A stretch of 64,000 bases of DNA, from the NCBI GenBank assembly GCA_035492055.1, contig DATJJR010000081.1:1-64000 (forward strand). Direction: 5' to 3'. Shown one piece after another: positions 1 to 8,561 of this stretch. Origin of the DNA: Ga0074130 sp035492055. GTDB lineage: Bacteria; Pseudomonadota; Gammaproteobacteria; Burkholderiales; Rhodocyclaceae. The notes under the pieces are model-generated. The model saw nothing but the letters and a program-made list of their open reading frames with translations, was not told the origin of the DNA and made no database searches. The position numbers and the translations under genes are program-made. Every line of letters starts with the position of its first letter. Position 1 is the stretch's first letter.

Positions 1-303
1 GGTGCCATCCTTGAAGATCACTGTCACTTGCGATAGGCCATAGCGCGACAGAGAGCGGGTTTGCTCTAACTGCGGCAAACCGGCCATGACAGTTTCAATC
101 GGGAACGTGACGCGTTGCTCCACCTCCAGTGGTGAGTAGCCTGGTACCGGCGTATTGATTTGCACCTGCACATTGGTAATGTCAGGCACGGCGTCGATCG
201 GCAGGCGCTGGTAGCTGTTGATACCCAATGCGGCCATGCCAACGACGGCCAGCAGCGTCAACCAGCGATGTTCGATACTCGTGTGAATGATGCGTTCAAA
301 CAT
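1..303 (-). CDS. czcA: CzcA/CusA-type heavy-metal RND efflux pump, N-terminal part (runs off window)
   Basis: This is the inner-membrane proton/cation antiporter of a tripartite heavy-metal efflux system. Only the first 101 codons are present and the frame is open to base 1. Residues about 14-32 form the first membrane helix. They are followed by LPIDAVPDITNVQVQI, the hallmark of the heavy-metal-efflux (HME) branch of RND pumps, and by the start of the periplasmic porter domain. The ATG at 303 has a good AGGAG sequence upstream and lies 15 bases after the adaptor gene, so it is the last visible gene of a czcI-C-B-A operon. Substrate (Co/Zn/Cd or Cu/Ag) cannot be set from this fragment, but the neighbours favour Co-Zn-Cd. 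Confidence 0.93.
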   Translation of the reverse strand, partial: MFERIIHTSIEHRWLTLLAVVGMAALGINSYQRLPIDAVPDITNVQVQINTPVPGYSPLEVEQRVTFPIETVMAGLPQLEQTRSLSRYGLSQVTVIFKDGT

Positions 304-318
304 GATGTTCTCCTGGCA

Positions 319-1545
319 TTAATCGTCGTGTTCGACGCTGGATTTGCCGAGCTCTGCCTTGAGGGTGAAGCTGTTGCTTACCGCACATGGAGCACCTGCC
401 GTTAGTCCTTTGATGATCTCGGTCATCTTGCCGTCGGTGCGACCTGTCTCGACAGGCTGTGCCTTGAAACCTGTGGCATTACGAATGAACACGACAGCCG
501 TGCCGTCCAGCATTTGAATGGCTTCATTGGGTACGGCAACGATTGCTTCCGTTTCACCGGTAGAGACTTCGATGTTTACAAACAAACCAGGTCGCCATGC
601 CACCTGTGGATTCGGTAACGTGACGCGCGCTGTCGCCGTCCGAGTTTCCTGTCCAAGCAAAGCGCCAACAAAGGAAATGCTGCCTTCCGCTTCCGAATCG
701 AAAGCGGTGGCTTTGACCTTGACGCGCTCACCCAAATGAACGGCATTTAAATCCTTGGCCGACACAACAATTTCGGCCCATACCGTAGATAGATCGGATA
801 CGGTGAAGATATTGCTGTCTTCCTTGACGGCCTCGCCAAGCGAGATGTGTTTCTCAATGACCATGCCGTCAAAAGGTGCACGGATCTCGTAGCGATTCAG
901 CGGCCCTTTGCTTTGAGTCGCGGCGCCGAGTGCGAGCAGCTTTTCTTGTGCGTTGGTGACGGCGATATCGGCTTCGCGCAATGTTTGCTGTGCTTGCAGA
1001 TAATCCTGCTCGGCACTGATCTTGTCCTGCCAGAGTTTCTTTTCACGTTCGTAGGTAATGCGAGCCAGGTCTCGACGTTTTTGCGCCGTCAAAAGTTCGC
1101 TGCGGCGATCGGATAGATCCGCACTGGCAAGGACTGCGAGTACGTCGCCTTTTTTGACCAATTGACCCAGATTGGCAGGAACGATTTCAGCAACACCGGC
1201 CATGCGCGGGACGATGTGCGCAGTCCGATCCTCGTTGAAGCGTATCTCTCCGGGCAGCTGCAATGTCGTGCGGATTTTTGCTGGCGCGGCAGCTTGTATT
1301 TCGATACCGGCGCTCTCGATTTGCTCGTCACTCAGTGTGACAAGACCGTCCGTAGAATGATCCGGCTTTTGAGATTCTCCTTTGCTGTCACTTTGTTCGG
1401 CATACGCTTTGTTTTGCTCCGAAGCTCGATTACCACCGACGAGAATCAGAAGGCTCAGCGCCGCACCAATGGACAGTACAGCGACAATGCTGCGGAATTG
1501 TTTGCGTCCGAAACGGGCTTCAAGCGCTTGTAGTTTGAGTTTCAT
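319..1545 (-). CDS. czcB: CzcB-type periplasmic adaptor of heavy-metal RND efflux
   Basis: This membrane-fusion protein (408 residues, normal for CzcB) bridges the CzcA pump and the CzcC outer-membrane channel. An N-terminal membrane anchor lies at residues about 20-38. A polar linker follows, then a barrel-sandwich/lipoyl-like segment (around AGVAEIVPANLGQLVKKGDV), a coiled-coil hairpin rich in Arg, Glu and Gln (about 145-200), and a beta-barrel domain. It lies 9 bases downstream of czcC and 15 bases upstream of czcA, so co-transcription is expected. I see no His-rich N-terminal metal-binding stretch, unlike some CzcB proteins. Confidence 0.93.
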   Translation of the reverse strand: MKLKLQALEARFGRKQFRSIVAVLSIGAALSLLILVGGNRASEQNKAYAEQSDSKGESQKPDHSTDGLVTLSDEQIESAGIEIQAAAPAKIRTTLQLPGEIRFNEDRTAHIVPRMAGVAEIVPANLGQLVKKGDVLAVLASADLSDRRSELLTAQKRRDLARITYEREKKLWQDKISAEQDYLQAQQTLREADIAVTNAQEKLLALGAATQSKGPLNRYEIRAPFDGMVIEKHISLGEAVKEDSNIFTVSDLSTVWAEIVVSAKDLNAVHLGERVKVKATAFDSEAEGSISFVGALLGQETRTATARVTLPNPQVAWRPGLFVNIEVSTGETEAIVAVPNEAIQMLDGTAVVFIRNATGFKAQPVETGRTDGKMTEIIKGLTAGAPCAVSNSFTLKAELGKSSVEHDD

Positions 1546-1554
1546 GTTTGATTC

Positions 1555-2859
1555 CTAGCGAGGAAGGCCGTCAGTCGTACCGAGCAGACGGTCGAGGTCG
1601 GCTGCGGCACGATGCGCGCTGGCCAGTGCTTTGAGGTATTGGGTTTTGGCCTGGAACAGCGTGCGTTGTGCATCGAGTACTTCGAGGAAGTTGAACTTCC
1701 CGAGAGTGAACCCGGTGCTCGCGGCATCGAATGCACTTTGTGCACCCGGCAGGATTTCCGTACGCAAGGATTCAGCTTCGAGCCGGGAAGTTTTTAGCTG
1801 TTCGTAGGTTTGGGCGAGATTCGTGGACAAACGCAGTTGTGTTGCTGCGAATTCCTCCCGTGCTTTATCCCTTCGCTCCAAGGCTTCATGTAGATTGCCC
1901 TGATTGCGATCGAACAATGGAATCGGAATGGACAAACCCACAATGGCCTGCGTGTGATCAAGCGTCGCGTCGCGCTTGCTACCGAGGCTCAACGTGATAT
2001 CGGGAATCCGTTTGGCTTTCTCCAAGTCGACAACGGATTTACTACGCTCCAGTTCGAGCTGTGCGCGTCGCATGTCCGGTGTCCTGGCAAATCGAGCATC
2101 CAGCGTTGCAACTGGAGGGAGTGCTGGCAAACGTTCTGCATCGCCGTCTGCTCGCACAAAACGGGGTGCTGGATTTCCCCAGTAGGCAGCCAGTTGTTTG
2201 CGCGCGTTCAACAGATCACTGTTGGCCTGTGCTAAATCGACCTTGACCGATGCCTCGGCAACGCGTGCCTTGGTCTCTTCGACAGGCGAAATTCGCCCGG
2301 CCGTGACACGGCGAGATGCTGCAAGGGTCGAGTTTTGCGCAAGTTCGAGAAGCGATTGCGCAATCTTGACGCGCTCCTGTGCAGCCAATACATCGAAGAA
2401 GGCAGTGATAACGCCCGCGCGGATGGTGGCCTGTTGGGCATTCAGATCAACAGCCGCAATATCTCGGTTGCGCTCGGCTACATCGATGCGTGCACCACGC
2501 TTGCCGCCGATTTCAAGCGGCTGATTGATTTGGTAGGTCGTTGTACGTGTAGCCGGTTGCCGATCTTCGATGATCGAAGAGAGTTCAGGGTTACGCCAGA
2601 CGCCGGCTTGAATGACAGCCCCTTCTTGCGCACCTACTTCACGTGCACTGGCAGCAAGTTCTGGATTGAACGACAAGGCCAATCGTATGGCCTCGCTCAA
2701 CGCTAGATGGCCAGGTGATTCCAGCGTGCGTGCACTAAAGGCCTTGTCGGATATGTAGCTGCTTGGAAGTGGCGCCGTATCGTTGGGTGGTGTTTGCGCC
2801 CAAGCAAAAGGTCCAAAGGCCGCCAAGCCAAGCGGCCATAATGAAAAACGGGTTCGCAT
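1555..2859 (-). CDS. czcC: CzcC-type outer-membrane efflux channel (TolC family)
   Basis: This is a 434-residue outer-membrane factor of the RND system. A Sec signal peptide (residues 1-21, ending AWA) precedes the mature protein. Two tandem OEP repeats of long amphipathic helices cover about 50-230 and 255-425, typical of the trimeric TolC barrel/tunnel fold. It is the second gene of the czcI-C-B-A operon, 70 bases after czcI. The call rests on fold-type composition and operon position; the metal specificity is inferred. Confidence 0.92.
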   Translation of the reverse strand: MRTRFSLWPLGLAAFGPFAWAQTPPNDTAPLPSSYISDKAFSARTLESPGHLALSEAIRLALSFNPELAASAREVGAQEGAVIQAGVWRNPELSSIIEDRQPATRTTTYQINQPLEIGGKRGARIDVAERNRDIAAVDLNAQQATIRAGVITAFFDVLAAQERVKIAQSLLELAQNSTLAASRRVTAGRISPVEETKARVAEASVKVDLAQANSDLLNARKQLAAYWGNPAPRFVRADGDAERLPALPPVATLDARFARTPDMRRAQLELERSKSVVDLEKAKRIPDITLSLGSKRDATLDHTQAIVGLSIPIPLFDRNQGNLHEALERRDKAREEFAATQLRLSTNLAQTYEQLKTSRLEAESLRTEILPGAQSAFDAASTGFTLGKFNFLEVLDAQRTLFQAKTQYLKALASAHRAAADLDRLLGTTDGLPR

Positions 2860-2929
2860 CGAATTCTCCGGTGAGACGGGAAAGAATTCGGCGAGACGGT
2901 GGTGGTGTTAGATCGGTTGCCTCGCCGAG

Positions 2930-3271
2930 TTAAGCGAGCGAACCTCGATCTGGCCTTTCAAGGCCACTGGGAATAAACGATGTAAACCGGACATTCAATG
3001 CGTCAGCAGGCACAAGCTGAGCAAATGCAGAAATGATTATTTCTTGGCCAATACCGATCTTGAAGAAGCTGTGGTGCAGACTGCAATCAGGATCATCGCC
3101 ACCAACCTTTTTAACCGGATCGGCTTCGCCATGATCGACATGATTATGGTCATGATGCCCAAAATGAAGTGCTGCCTGCCCCTGTTCGTGCTGGCAATAG
3201 GTACCCGCTTCAGCCCAAGCGAACTGGAAAGGCACGGCAATCAGCAAGAGGATGAGAAGGATGTTCTTCAT
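2930..3271 (-). CDS. czcI: CzcI-like small periplasmic metal-binding protein
   Basis: This is a 113-residue secreted protein at the head of the efflux operon. It has a clear signal peptide (1-20, ending FAWA) and a histidine/aspartate cluster HHDHNHVDHGEADP at about 40-53 that looks like a metal-binding site. Size, position before czcC and His-rich character match the CzcI family, proposed to modulate czc induction in Cupriavidus. The sequence outside the His cluster is poorly conserved in this family, so the name rests largely on context. Confidence 0.75.
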   Translation of the reverse strand: MKNILLILLLIAVPFQFAWAEAGTYCQHEQGQAALHFGHHDHNHVDHGEADPVKKVGGDDPDCSLHHSFFKIGIGQEIIISAFAQLVPADALNVRFTSFIPSGLERPDRGSLA

Positions 3272-3329
3272 TGCAATCTAAGTCTATCAGCCGCTGAAAA
3301 AGTTCATTAAGGCGCCGGAACGGTAGATG

Positions 3330-3992
3330 CTACTCAGAGGTTTTCGTCATTTGGATTTTGACGGGCGTTGCCGATGAGGTTGAAGCCCGTAACTCTGCGC
3401 TCGCTTGTCGAATCACGGATATTCCGCCAGACAGTGCGAGGCAGCCCATGATCGCCGCGACCGCCAAGTCGGGCCAGTTACTGCCGATGCTTGACACGCC
3501 AATTGCGGCCAGCATCACGGCGACATTTCCGATGGCATCGTTACGACTGCATAGCCAAACGGAACGCATGTTTGCGTCGCCTTCCCGGTGCGCATACAAC
3601 ATGACAGCAACACCACCATTAGCGATGAGTGCCAGAACAGCAATGGCACCCATCGTAAAAGGTTCAGGTATAGCGCCGCTGACGAGACTGAAGATGGTCT
3701 TGCCAATGATCAGCACGCCATACCCCGCCATGGTGAATCCTTTCACCAGCGCCGCCCGCGACCGCCACATCAGGCCCATGGACAGGACGGCTAGCGAAAT
3801 TCCGTAGTTGGCGGCGTCACCGGCAAAATCGATGGCGTCCGCCAATAGGGAGACGGAGCCGGAATGGAGACCCCCACCCAATTCGACACCGAACATTGCC
3901 GTGTTGATGACGAGTGCTATCCATAGCGCTTTGCGAAAGCGCGGACTGACGGTGGTTGTGCTGCATCCGGAATCACATCCGCAGGCGGCCAT
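3330..3992 (-). CDS. Cation-diffusion-facilitator-like transporter, MerR-regulated
   Basis: This is an inner-membrane protein of about 220 residues with six predicted helices and a Cys-rich N-terminus (CGCDSGC). An Asp-rich motif in helix 2 (LLADAIDFAGDA) resembles the CDF metal site. In helix 5 the usual HxxxD is replaced by NDAIGN, and there is no long cytoplasmic C-terminal domain, so this is a reduced CDF form. I chose the ATG at 3992. It follows GGGAG by 7 bases, whereas the longer in-frame start at 4028 would lie upstream of the MerR-type promoter. It is divergent from the CadR/PbrR-like regulator and likely exports Cd, Zn or Pb. Confidence 0.8.
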   Translation of the reverse strand: MAACGCDSGCSTTTVSPRFRKALWIALVINTAMFGVELGGGLHSGSVSLLADAIDFAGDAANYGISLAVLSMGLMWRSRAALVKGFTMAGYGVLIIGKTIFSLVSGAIPEPFTMGAIAVLALIANGGVAVMLYAHREGDANMRSVWLCSRNDAIGNVAVMLAAIGVSSIGSNWPDLAVAAIMGCLALSGGISVIRQASAELRASTSSATPVKIQMTKTSE

Positions 3993-4028
3993 ATTCATTC
4001 TCCCAAGTGGTCTACACTTCGATTGCAC

Positions 4029-4049
4029 ACCCTGTAGTTGCTACAGGGT
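4029..4049. promoter_or_regulatory. MerR-family operator dyad between divergent regulator and transporter
   Basis: A perfect inverted repeat, ACCCTGTAG-TTG-CTACAGGGT, occupies the gap. Read on the minus strand it sits between TTGACC (4052-4047) and TGCAAT (4027-4022), with the extended 19-base spacer typical of MerR-activated promoters. It therefore should drive the cation transporter when the regulator binds metal. Confidence 0.88.
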
Positions 4050-4076
4050 CAAGCAATTAAGACCGAGGAGAAAGAA

Positions 4077-4508
4077 ATGCGTATCGGAGCGTTGGGGCAA
4101 GCTGCAGGCGTTGACGTTGAAACCGTCCGTTTCTACGAGAAATCGGGGCTGTTGCCGATACCGGCTCGTAGCGAGAATGGGTATCGCATGTATGGCGCGA
4201 CGCATCTTGAACGCCTGGCCTTTATTCGTCATTGCCGGGCATTGGATATTTCCCTCAATGACATTAAGCGATTACTGGGTTTTGTCGCACAGCCCAATGA
4301 GGACTGCGGCGATATTGATCGACTGATCGATACCCAGTTAAGCAAGGTCAGAGCACGCCTCAAAAGCCTCAAGGCGCTGGAGCGGCAACTGGCTTCGTTG
4401 AAGGGGCGCTGCGGAGAGAATCACACGGCCGGCGAGTGCGGCATTCTTCACGAGCTGGTGGCAGCTGCGCACGGAGAGGCATGCGCCTGCCACGCTGATA
4501 AAGCGTGA
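4077..4508 (+). CDS. cadR: CadR/PbrR-type MerR regulator (Cd/Pb-responsive)
   Basis: This is a 143-residue MerR-family activator. The N-terminal winged helix (1-70) contains the typical VRFYEKSGLLP and NGYRMYG segments. A dimerisation helix follows (about 80-110), then a metal site. Cys77, Cys112 and Cys121 fall close to the three metal-binding cysteines of CadR-type proteins, and a C-terminal CxC (136, 138) adds ligands. The ATG at 4077 follows GAGGAG. The partner operator lies directly upstream and the divergent gene is a cation transporter, both as expected. Cd(II)/Pb(II) response is inferred from the cysteine pattern; Zn is possible. Confidence 0.88.
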   Translation: MRIGALGQAAGVDVETVRFYEKSGLLPIPARSENGYRMYGATHLERLAFIRHCRALDISLNDIKRLLGFVAQPNEDCGDIDRLIDTQLSKVRARLKSLKALERQLASLKGRCGENHTAGECGILHELVAAAHGEACACHADKA

Positions 4509-4645
4509 ATTGTTTGCTGACGCTGGCGTCATTTACGCTGCAGGCCCTAAAGTCGCTCGGACATTAGTCGTTAACGCCATTACTTCCAGCCCAGACAAAT
4601 CGTCGTGTCTTGGCGCTTACACGTGGCAATCGCTCTGGATCAAAC

Positions 4646-5260
4646 ATGGCAATTTCATCGGTCGGCAACAATACGTTTTACAACCAGGCCGGCACATCGT
4701 CGCAATCGGCTACGATAACCAACCAGCCTTCCAGCGCTACGGCGGGGAACGTGCCTGGCGAAGCATCGTCCGTTGTCACGTTGAGTGCGGGCGCCAACTG
4801 GATTGCCGGAGCGAATGCCGTCGGGCTGACGGTGGCTATCAGCAGCATTCCGGCGCAGTTGATTGACAACAATGGACAGACATCGAGTGACGCGCTAGCG
4901 CGCATCAAGGCGGCTGCTGCGCAGTCGGTCCAAGATATTCATCGTCCCTATGACGCGGCTACGCACAAGTCGATCGGCGTGATATCACAAACGAATTTCG
5001 AAAATGAAGTCCAAAACCTTGGTGGCAGCCTGTCTTCAGCCGATGCGCTTTTTGTTGCGCTCGATGCGAATAGCAATGGCTTCGTTTCTGATTCGGAACT
5101 TTATACGGCGCTTGGGAGCACCCAGTCCAATCCAAACAGCACGACTTCGCAGGCGTTGATGCGGCTCATGGACGCCAATGATGACGGCTCCGTTAGCACA
5201 ATGGAGTACGAAAAAGTCGAGCTGGGTCTGACGAACGTCGAGACACCCGGCGATAGCTAA
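4646..5260 (+). CDS. EF-hand domain protein, function unknown
   Basis: This is a protein of about 204 residues. Residues 1-90 are low-complexity, rich in Ser, Ala, Thr and Asn, without a classical signal peptide. The C-terminal half has two calcium-binding EF-hand loops: DANSNGFVSDSE near residue 142 and DANDDGSVSTME near 182, each with acidic residues at the coordinating positions. The ATG at 4646 was preferred over a TTG 36 bases upstream, though neither has a strong ribosome site. It is followed by a good terminator at 5425-5448. No family beyond EF-hand is recognised, and a link to the metal island is only positional. Confidence 0.7.
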   Translation: MAISSVGNNTFYNQAGTSSQSATITNQPSSATAGNVPGEASSVVTLSAGANWIAGANAVGLTVAISSIPAQLIDNNGQTSSDALARIKAAAAQSVQDIHRPYDAATHKSIGVISQTNFENEVQNLGGSLSSADALFVALDANSNGFVSDSELYTALGSTQSNPNSTTSQALMRLMDANDDGSVSTMEYEKVELGLTNVETPGDS

Positions 5261-5424
5261 TACTTCCTTGGCGACCCAACGAAATCGCGAAGCCGAGTAG
5301 CGCACGGATGATCGACAGCCTGCATGAATGGTGAACCGCTGCATGGTGCTGCCGAAGACACTTCGATTAAAAAGAACCCGGCTTCAACATTGCTCAATCG
5401 TCGAACATAAAGAAAACGGGAGGA

Positions 5425-5448
5425 GCCGCCTCATCAGGCGGCTTTTTC
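5425..5448 (+). terminator. Rho-independent terminator after the EF-hand gene
   Basis: A 7-bp GC-rich stem (GCCGCCT/AGGCGGC) with a four-base loop is followed by TTTTTC. It lies 165 bases after the EF-hand gene and just before the convergent SDR gene. Confidence 0.85.
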
Positions 5449-5460
5449 ACTTTCCCATTG

Positions 5461-6177
5461 CTAATAGCTCATCTTGCCAATAGACGAGCCACCATCCACG
5501 AACAACGTCTGACCTGTGATGAAGCCGGCATCTTCCGACAGAAGGAATTCGATCGCGGCTGCTATTTCATCGGGCCTTCCGAATCGTCCCATCGGCACAC
5601 CTGACAAGAATCGGCTTTCGCTTTCACTGCCCGCTGGATTGTTCTCTCTGAAGAGTTCCGTTTCTGTAGGACCAGGTGCTACGGCATTGACCGTAATTCC
5701 CGTTTTGGCGAGCTCCAGTGCCCATGTGCGCGAGAAGCTGATGAGCGCCGATTTGGCCGCTGCGTAGGCCGTGCGATTCGGCGCGCCCAGCACGGTGAGA
5801 CTGGAGATGTTGATGACCCGGCCCCAGCCTTGTTCTTTCATGTGTGGAAGGATGGCCTGTGTCGTTTGCACCGCCGGGTGAAGATTGAGCGAAAGCACGG
5901 AATCCAGACTCTCAAGAGTGATCTCGCCGACGACTTGAGGTTTCACCAGACCAACATTGTTCACCACGCCATCGATCGCATAATTCTCGACCAATGTTTT
6001 CAAAGCCGCGTCTGTGGCGGACTTATCCGCGAGGTCTACAGTGACCAAGTGCCCGGGGAATTCCACTTTTTCCCTGGCAATGCCAATGACAGCGTGACCC
6101 GCGTGGCTAAGCCTTTTTGATAGGGCCTTGCCAATTCCCTTGGTGGCGCCGGTGATAAGAAATGTTCGAGATTGCAT
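5461..6177 (-). CDS. SDR-family oxidoreductase
   Basis: This is a 238-residue classical short-chain dehydrogenase/reductase. The N-terminal nucleotide motif is TGATKGIG (9-16), the structural motif NNVG is at 73-76, and the catalytic Ser125/126, Tyr138 and Lys142 are present in the YxxxK spacing. The C-terminus carries the usual FITGQTLFVDGG. I chose the ATG at 6177 because TGAGG precedes it at the right distance and the frame upstream is not SDR-like. It lies 65 bases downstream of the AhpD-like gene on the same strand, a likely two-gene operon divergent from a LysR regulator. The substrate cannot be inferred. Confidence 0.88.
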   Translation of the reverse strand: MQSRTFLITGATKGIGKALSKRLSHAGHAVIGIAREKVEFPGHLVTVDLADKSATDAALKTLVENYAIDGVVNNVGLVKPQVVGEITLESLDSVLSLNLHPAVQTTQAILPHMKEQGWGRVINISSLTVLGAPNRTAYAAAKSALISFSRTWALELAKTGITVNAVAPGPTETELFRENNPAGSESESRFLSGVPMGRFGRPDEIAAAIEFLLSEDAGFITGQTLFVDGGSSIGKMSY

Positions 6178-6242
6178 GATGGCCTCACTAGAATTTTTCC
6201 AAGACCTCTTGGTGCCCTGTTCGGTACCAAGAGGATTTCGCC

Positions 6243-6782
6243 TCATTTGTTCAGCTTGGGCGCTGGCGGGAAATCGATTGGCACCCGCGTGGTTGCGTGC
6301 AGATAATTCGTGACAGTCTTGTCACCGATCACCACTACGGCATCCACTAGATTTGCCTTGGTCCAGCCGGCTGCAAAGAAAGCTGCGAGTGCCGCTGGAT
6401 CAGCGTGGCCGCGATTTGCCGCGATGTTCTTTACAAGCTTGCTCAAGGCATCGAGTTTGTGATCGAAGCTTGCGTTGCCACCTCGAATCTCGATGATTTC
6501 TTCTTCAGTAAATCCAACCATTTTCCCGACCATGGTATGGGCCGCCAGACAGTATTCACACTCATTGATTTGGCTGACGATCAGGTTGATGACTTCACGT
6601 TCTCTAGGGGTAAGGCTGCTCTTGCCATTCTGAAAGGTCAGATAGTTGCCAAGGGCATATTCCGAATAGGCGAGTACGGCATAAAGATTGGGAACCATGC
6701 CGATGTCTTTTTGCAGCTTGTCAAACAACATCTGGTTGGTTGCGGAAACTTCTGCACGGGTTGGCACATTGAACGTAGTCAT
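6243..6782 (-). CDS. AhpD-like carboxymuconolactone-decarboxylase-family protein
   Basis: This is a 179-residue all-helical protein. It carries the CEYCLAAH signature (Cys75, Cys78, His82) that forms the peroxidase-active disulfide site in the AhpD/CMD family. The family includes alkylhydroperoxide-reducing enzymes that use thiols or lipoyl groups; carboxymuconolactone decarboxylases proper lack the CxxC, so a redox role is more likely. It starts 130 bases from the divergent LysR gene, and the intergenic palindromes suggest LysR control. Confidence 0.85.
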   Translation of the reverse strand: MTTFNVPTRAEVSATNQMLFDKLQKDIGMVPNLYAVLAYSEYALGNYLTFQNGKSSLTPREREVINLIVSQINECEYCLAAHTMVGKMVGFTEEEIIEIRGGNASFDHKLDALSKLVKNIAANRGHADPAALAAFFAAGWTKANLVDAVVVIGDKTVTNYLHATTRVPIDFPPAPKLNK

Positions 6783-6867
6783 TTTGAATTCCTCAAGTTA
6801 AGTGGCCTGCTGTGGGGTACTACTGCAACAAACTCTAATTAATTCCAGAGTGTTTAAAAATGCAGTC

Positions 6868-6899
6868 ATTGGAATATCATTAATTCCAATATGGAATTA
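6868..6899. promoter_or_regulatory. Overlapping palindromes, probable LysR operator
   Basis: Two overlapping inverted repeats share one half-site: ATTGGAAT (6868-6875) with ATTCCAAT (6883-6890), and TAATTCCA (6881-6888) with TGGAATTA (6892-6899). They lie between the divergent AhpD-like and LysR genes, where an autoregulatory LysR site is expected. A related half-site, AATTCCAGA, occurs at about 6841. Confidence 0.65.
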
Positions 6900-6912
6900 A
6901 TTGGGGTGCAAA

Positions 6913-7845
6913 ATGGACAAGATCCAAGCCATGCGAACCTTTGTGAGGGTCGTTGAGGCAGCCAGCTTTTCTGCGGTCGCCAACGAAATAAATACGAGTC
7001 AAAGTGCCGTGAGCAAGCAGGTCGCAGCATTGGAAGCTGATTTAGGCGTCAAGCTGCTCACACGAACGACGCGCGCGCTGACCCTGACAGATGAAGGAGA
7101 GCGTTACTTCGAACATGCGCGTAGATTGGTCGCCGACATCTCCGAAGTGGAATCATCTATCCGCAAGGGCAAGCAGCAATTGACAGGCTGGCTACGTGTT
7201 GGCGCGTCGGTTGGGTTTGGGCGGATAAAACTGATGCCATTCATCCAGTCCTTCATGGCGAAGCATCCGTCCTTGAAAATAGATTTGAGACTGAATGATG
7301 GATTCGTGGATGTGGTGGAGCAGGGGCTCGATGTAGTCGTGCGGATCGGAACGCTTCAGGACAGCACAATGATCGCAAGGCGTGTAGGCATGACGTATCG
7401 GATTGTGCTGGCCCATCGAAGCTATGTTCAGTCCTTGGCTTCACGCTCTCTTCCGCTACCGACAATCCCGGAAGAACTTTTGTCTCACAATTGTCTGGTC
7501 TATACCGAGATGCCCACAAAAAACTTGTGGACCTTTACTGCTGGTGCGAGTGCGTCCGAGGCCGTTGGCACAAAACGCACTATTCGCGTTGAAGGGAATT
7601 TACAGACAAACAGCAGCGAGGTTATCCGAGCCGCTGTGCTTGCGGGTATGGGCATCGCCTATGCCCCGATATGGATGTTCGAAGAGGAAATCAGACGGGG
7701 CGAGATGCACGAGATTCTTCCCGACTGGAAGCCTAAAAGTATTCCCATTAGCCTGGTGAGTCCCCCGGAGCGCTTTCACTCGGCGAAGGTAAAGGCATTT
7801 GCCGATCACATTGGGATGGCGATGGAGGCCGAACTAAAAGCGTAG
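6913..7845 (+). CDS. LysR-family transcriptional regulator
   Basis: This is a 310-residue LysR-type regulator with an N-terminal winged helix-turn-helix (residues 1-60, including FSAVANEINTSQSAVSKQ), a linker helix, and a two-lobed periplasmic-binding-like effector domain (about 90-300). The ATG at 6913 has GGGG 7 bases upstream; an in-frame TTG lies 12 bases earlier. It is divergent from the AhpD-like/SDR pair and probably regulates it. The sequence resembles the AaeR/CrgA-like group of LysR proteins; the inducer is unknown. Confidence 0.9.
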   Translation: MDKIQAMRTFVRVVEAASFSAVANEINTSQSAVSKQVAALEADLGVKLLTRTTRALTLTDEGERYFEHARRLVADISEVESSIRKGKQQLTGWLRVGASVGFGRIKLMPFIQSFMAKHPSLKIDLRLNDGFVDVVEQGLDVVVRIGTLQDSTMIARRVGMTYRIVLAHRSYVQSLASRSLPLPTIPEELLSHNCLVYTEMPTKNLWTFTAGASASEAVGTKRTIRVEGNLQTNSSEVIRAAVLAGMGIAYAPIWMFEEEIRRGEMHEILPDWKPKSIPISLVSPPERFHSAKVKAFADHIGMAMEAELKA

Positions 7846-7856
7846 CGGGTTTGTTT

Positions 7857-7896
7857 TAAGCAAGTGTTCTCAGCATTGGGAGGGGACACTTGCTTA
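7857..7896. other. 11-bp inverted repeat between convergent LysR and sigma genes
   Basis: TAAGCAAGTGT (7857-7867) pairs perfectly with ACACTTGCTTA (7886-7896). It spans the short gap between the LysR stop codon and the end of the sigma factor gene. It lacks a clear T-tract on either strand, so termination is plausible but not proven. Confidence 0.5.
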
Positions 7897-8451
7897 GGCC
7901 GGTATGGCAAACCACGTGTTCTCAAGACAGGCACGAAGTGCCAAGCGGGCCCGGTAGAGCAGTACGCCGCAATTGGTTTTCGTAATGCCGAGTGTCTTGC
8001 AGATCTCCGCCATATCGAAGCCCATCATTTCGCGCAGCATGAAAGCACGGGCGGGCGCTTCGTTCAGGCGATAAAGGCATGCATCGAACACGGCCCAGAA
8101 CTGCTGTTGTTCCAGCGATTGTTCGGGATTGCCCCATTCTGCAGGCCACGATTCCTCGGTCCAGTGGCCGGTGTCATCAAAAAATGCGTCAGTGTGATCA
8201 ACTTCGACAAACTGTATGCCGCTGTTGTGTGCGCGAATCATGTCGATGATCTTGTTGCGCAGAATGGTAAACACCCAAGTCTTCAGGCTTGAACGGCCAC
8301 CGAAGCTGTCACGCTTTTCATAGGCGGCAATGAAGGCTTCCTGAACCGCATCTTCAGCGATGCTGTCGTTACGCAGTTGGAGTCGAGCGAAGCGCAACAT
8401 GTCGCGTCGCAATGACTCTAGCGCTTGCGCAAACGCTTCCCCTGTTGTCAT
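7894..8451 (-). CDS. ECF (extracytoplasmic function) RNA polymerase sigma factor
   Basis: This is a 185-residue sigma-70-family factor with only regions 2 and 4. Region 2 (about 10-85) holds the DAVQEAFIAAY and LKTWVFTILRNKIID segments. Region 4 (about 120-175) has a helix-turn-helix around MAEICKTLGITKTNCG. The ATG at 8451 has AAGGGG 6 bases upstream. It lies downstream of the chlorite dismutase gene on the same strand, with a gap of 110 bases, so both probably belong to the unit starting at the ECF promoter at 9196-9224. The divergent ZAS-motif gene at 9327 is its likely anti-sigma factor. It probably recognises the three matching promoters described here; this is an inference from proximity. 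Confidence 0.9.
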   Translation of the reverse strand: MTTGEAFAQALESLRRDMLRFARLQLRNDSIAEDAVQEAFIAAYEKRDSFGGRSSLKTWVFTILRNKIIDMIRAHNSGIQFVEVDHTDAFFDDTGHWTEESWPAEWGNPEQSLEQQQFWAVFDACLYRLNEAPARAFMLREMMGFDMAEICKTLGITKTNCGVLLYRARLALRACLENTWFAIPA

Positions 8452-8561
8452 GCAATCCCCTTTGCTTGATCCGGGGCGAATGATAGCTGAGTCTTTTTGC
8501 GGACACGGTTGATCCGCCTGGAAGGCACGCGGTACGACCGTGTCTGGTGCTTGGTGTCCTT

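Noticed and set aside
8466..8555. Separated 8-bp inverted repeat (ACACGGT-type) between cld and the sigma gene
   Set aside because: The arms are about 28 bases apart with no T-tract. It is as likely chance as a terminator.
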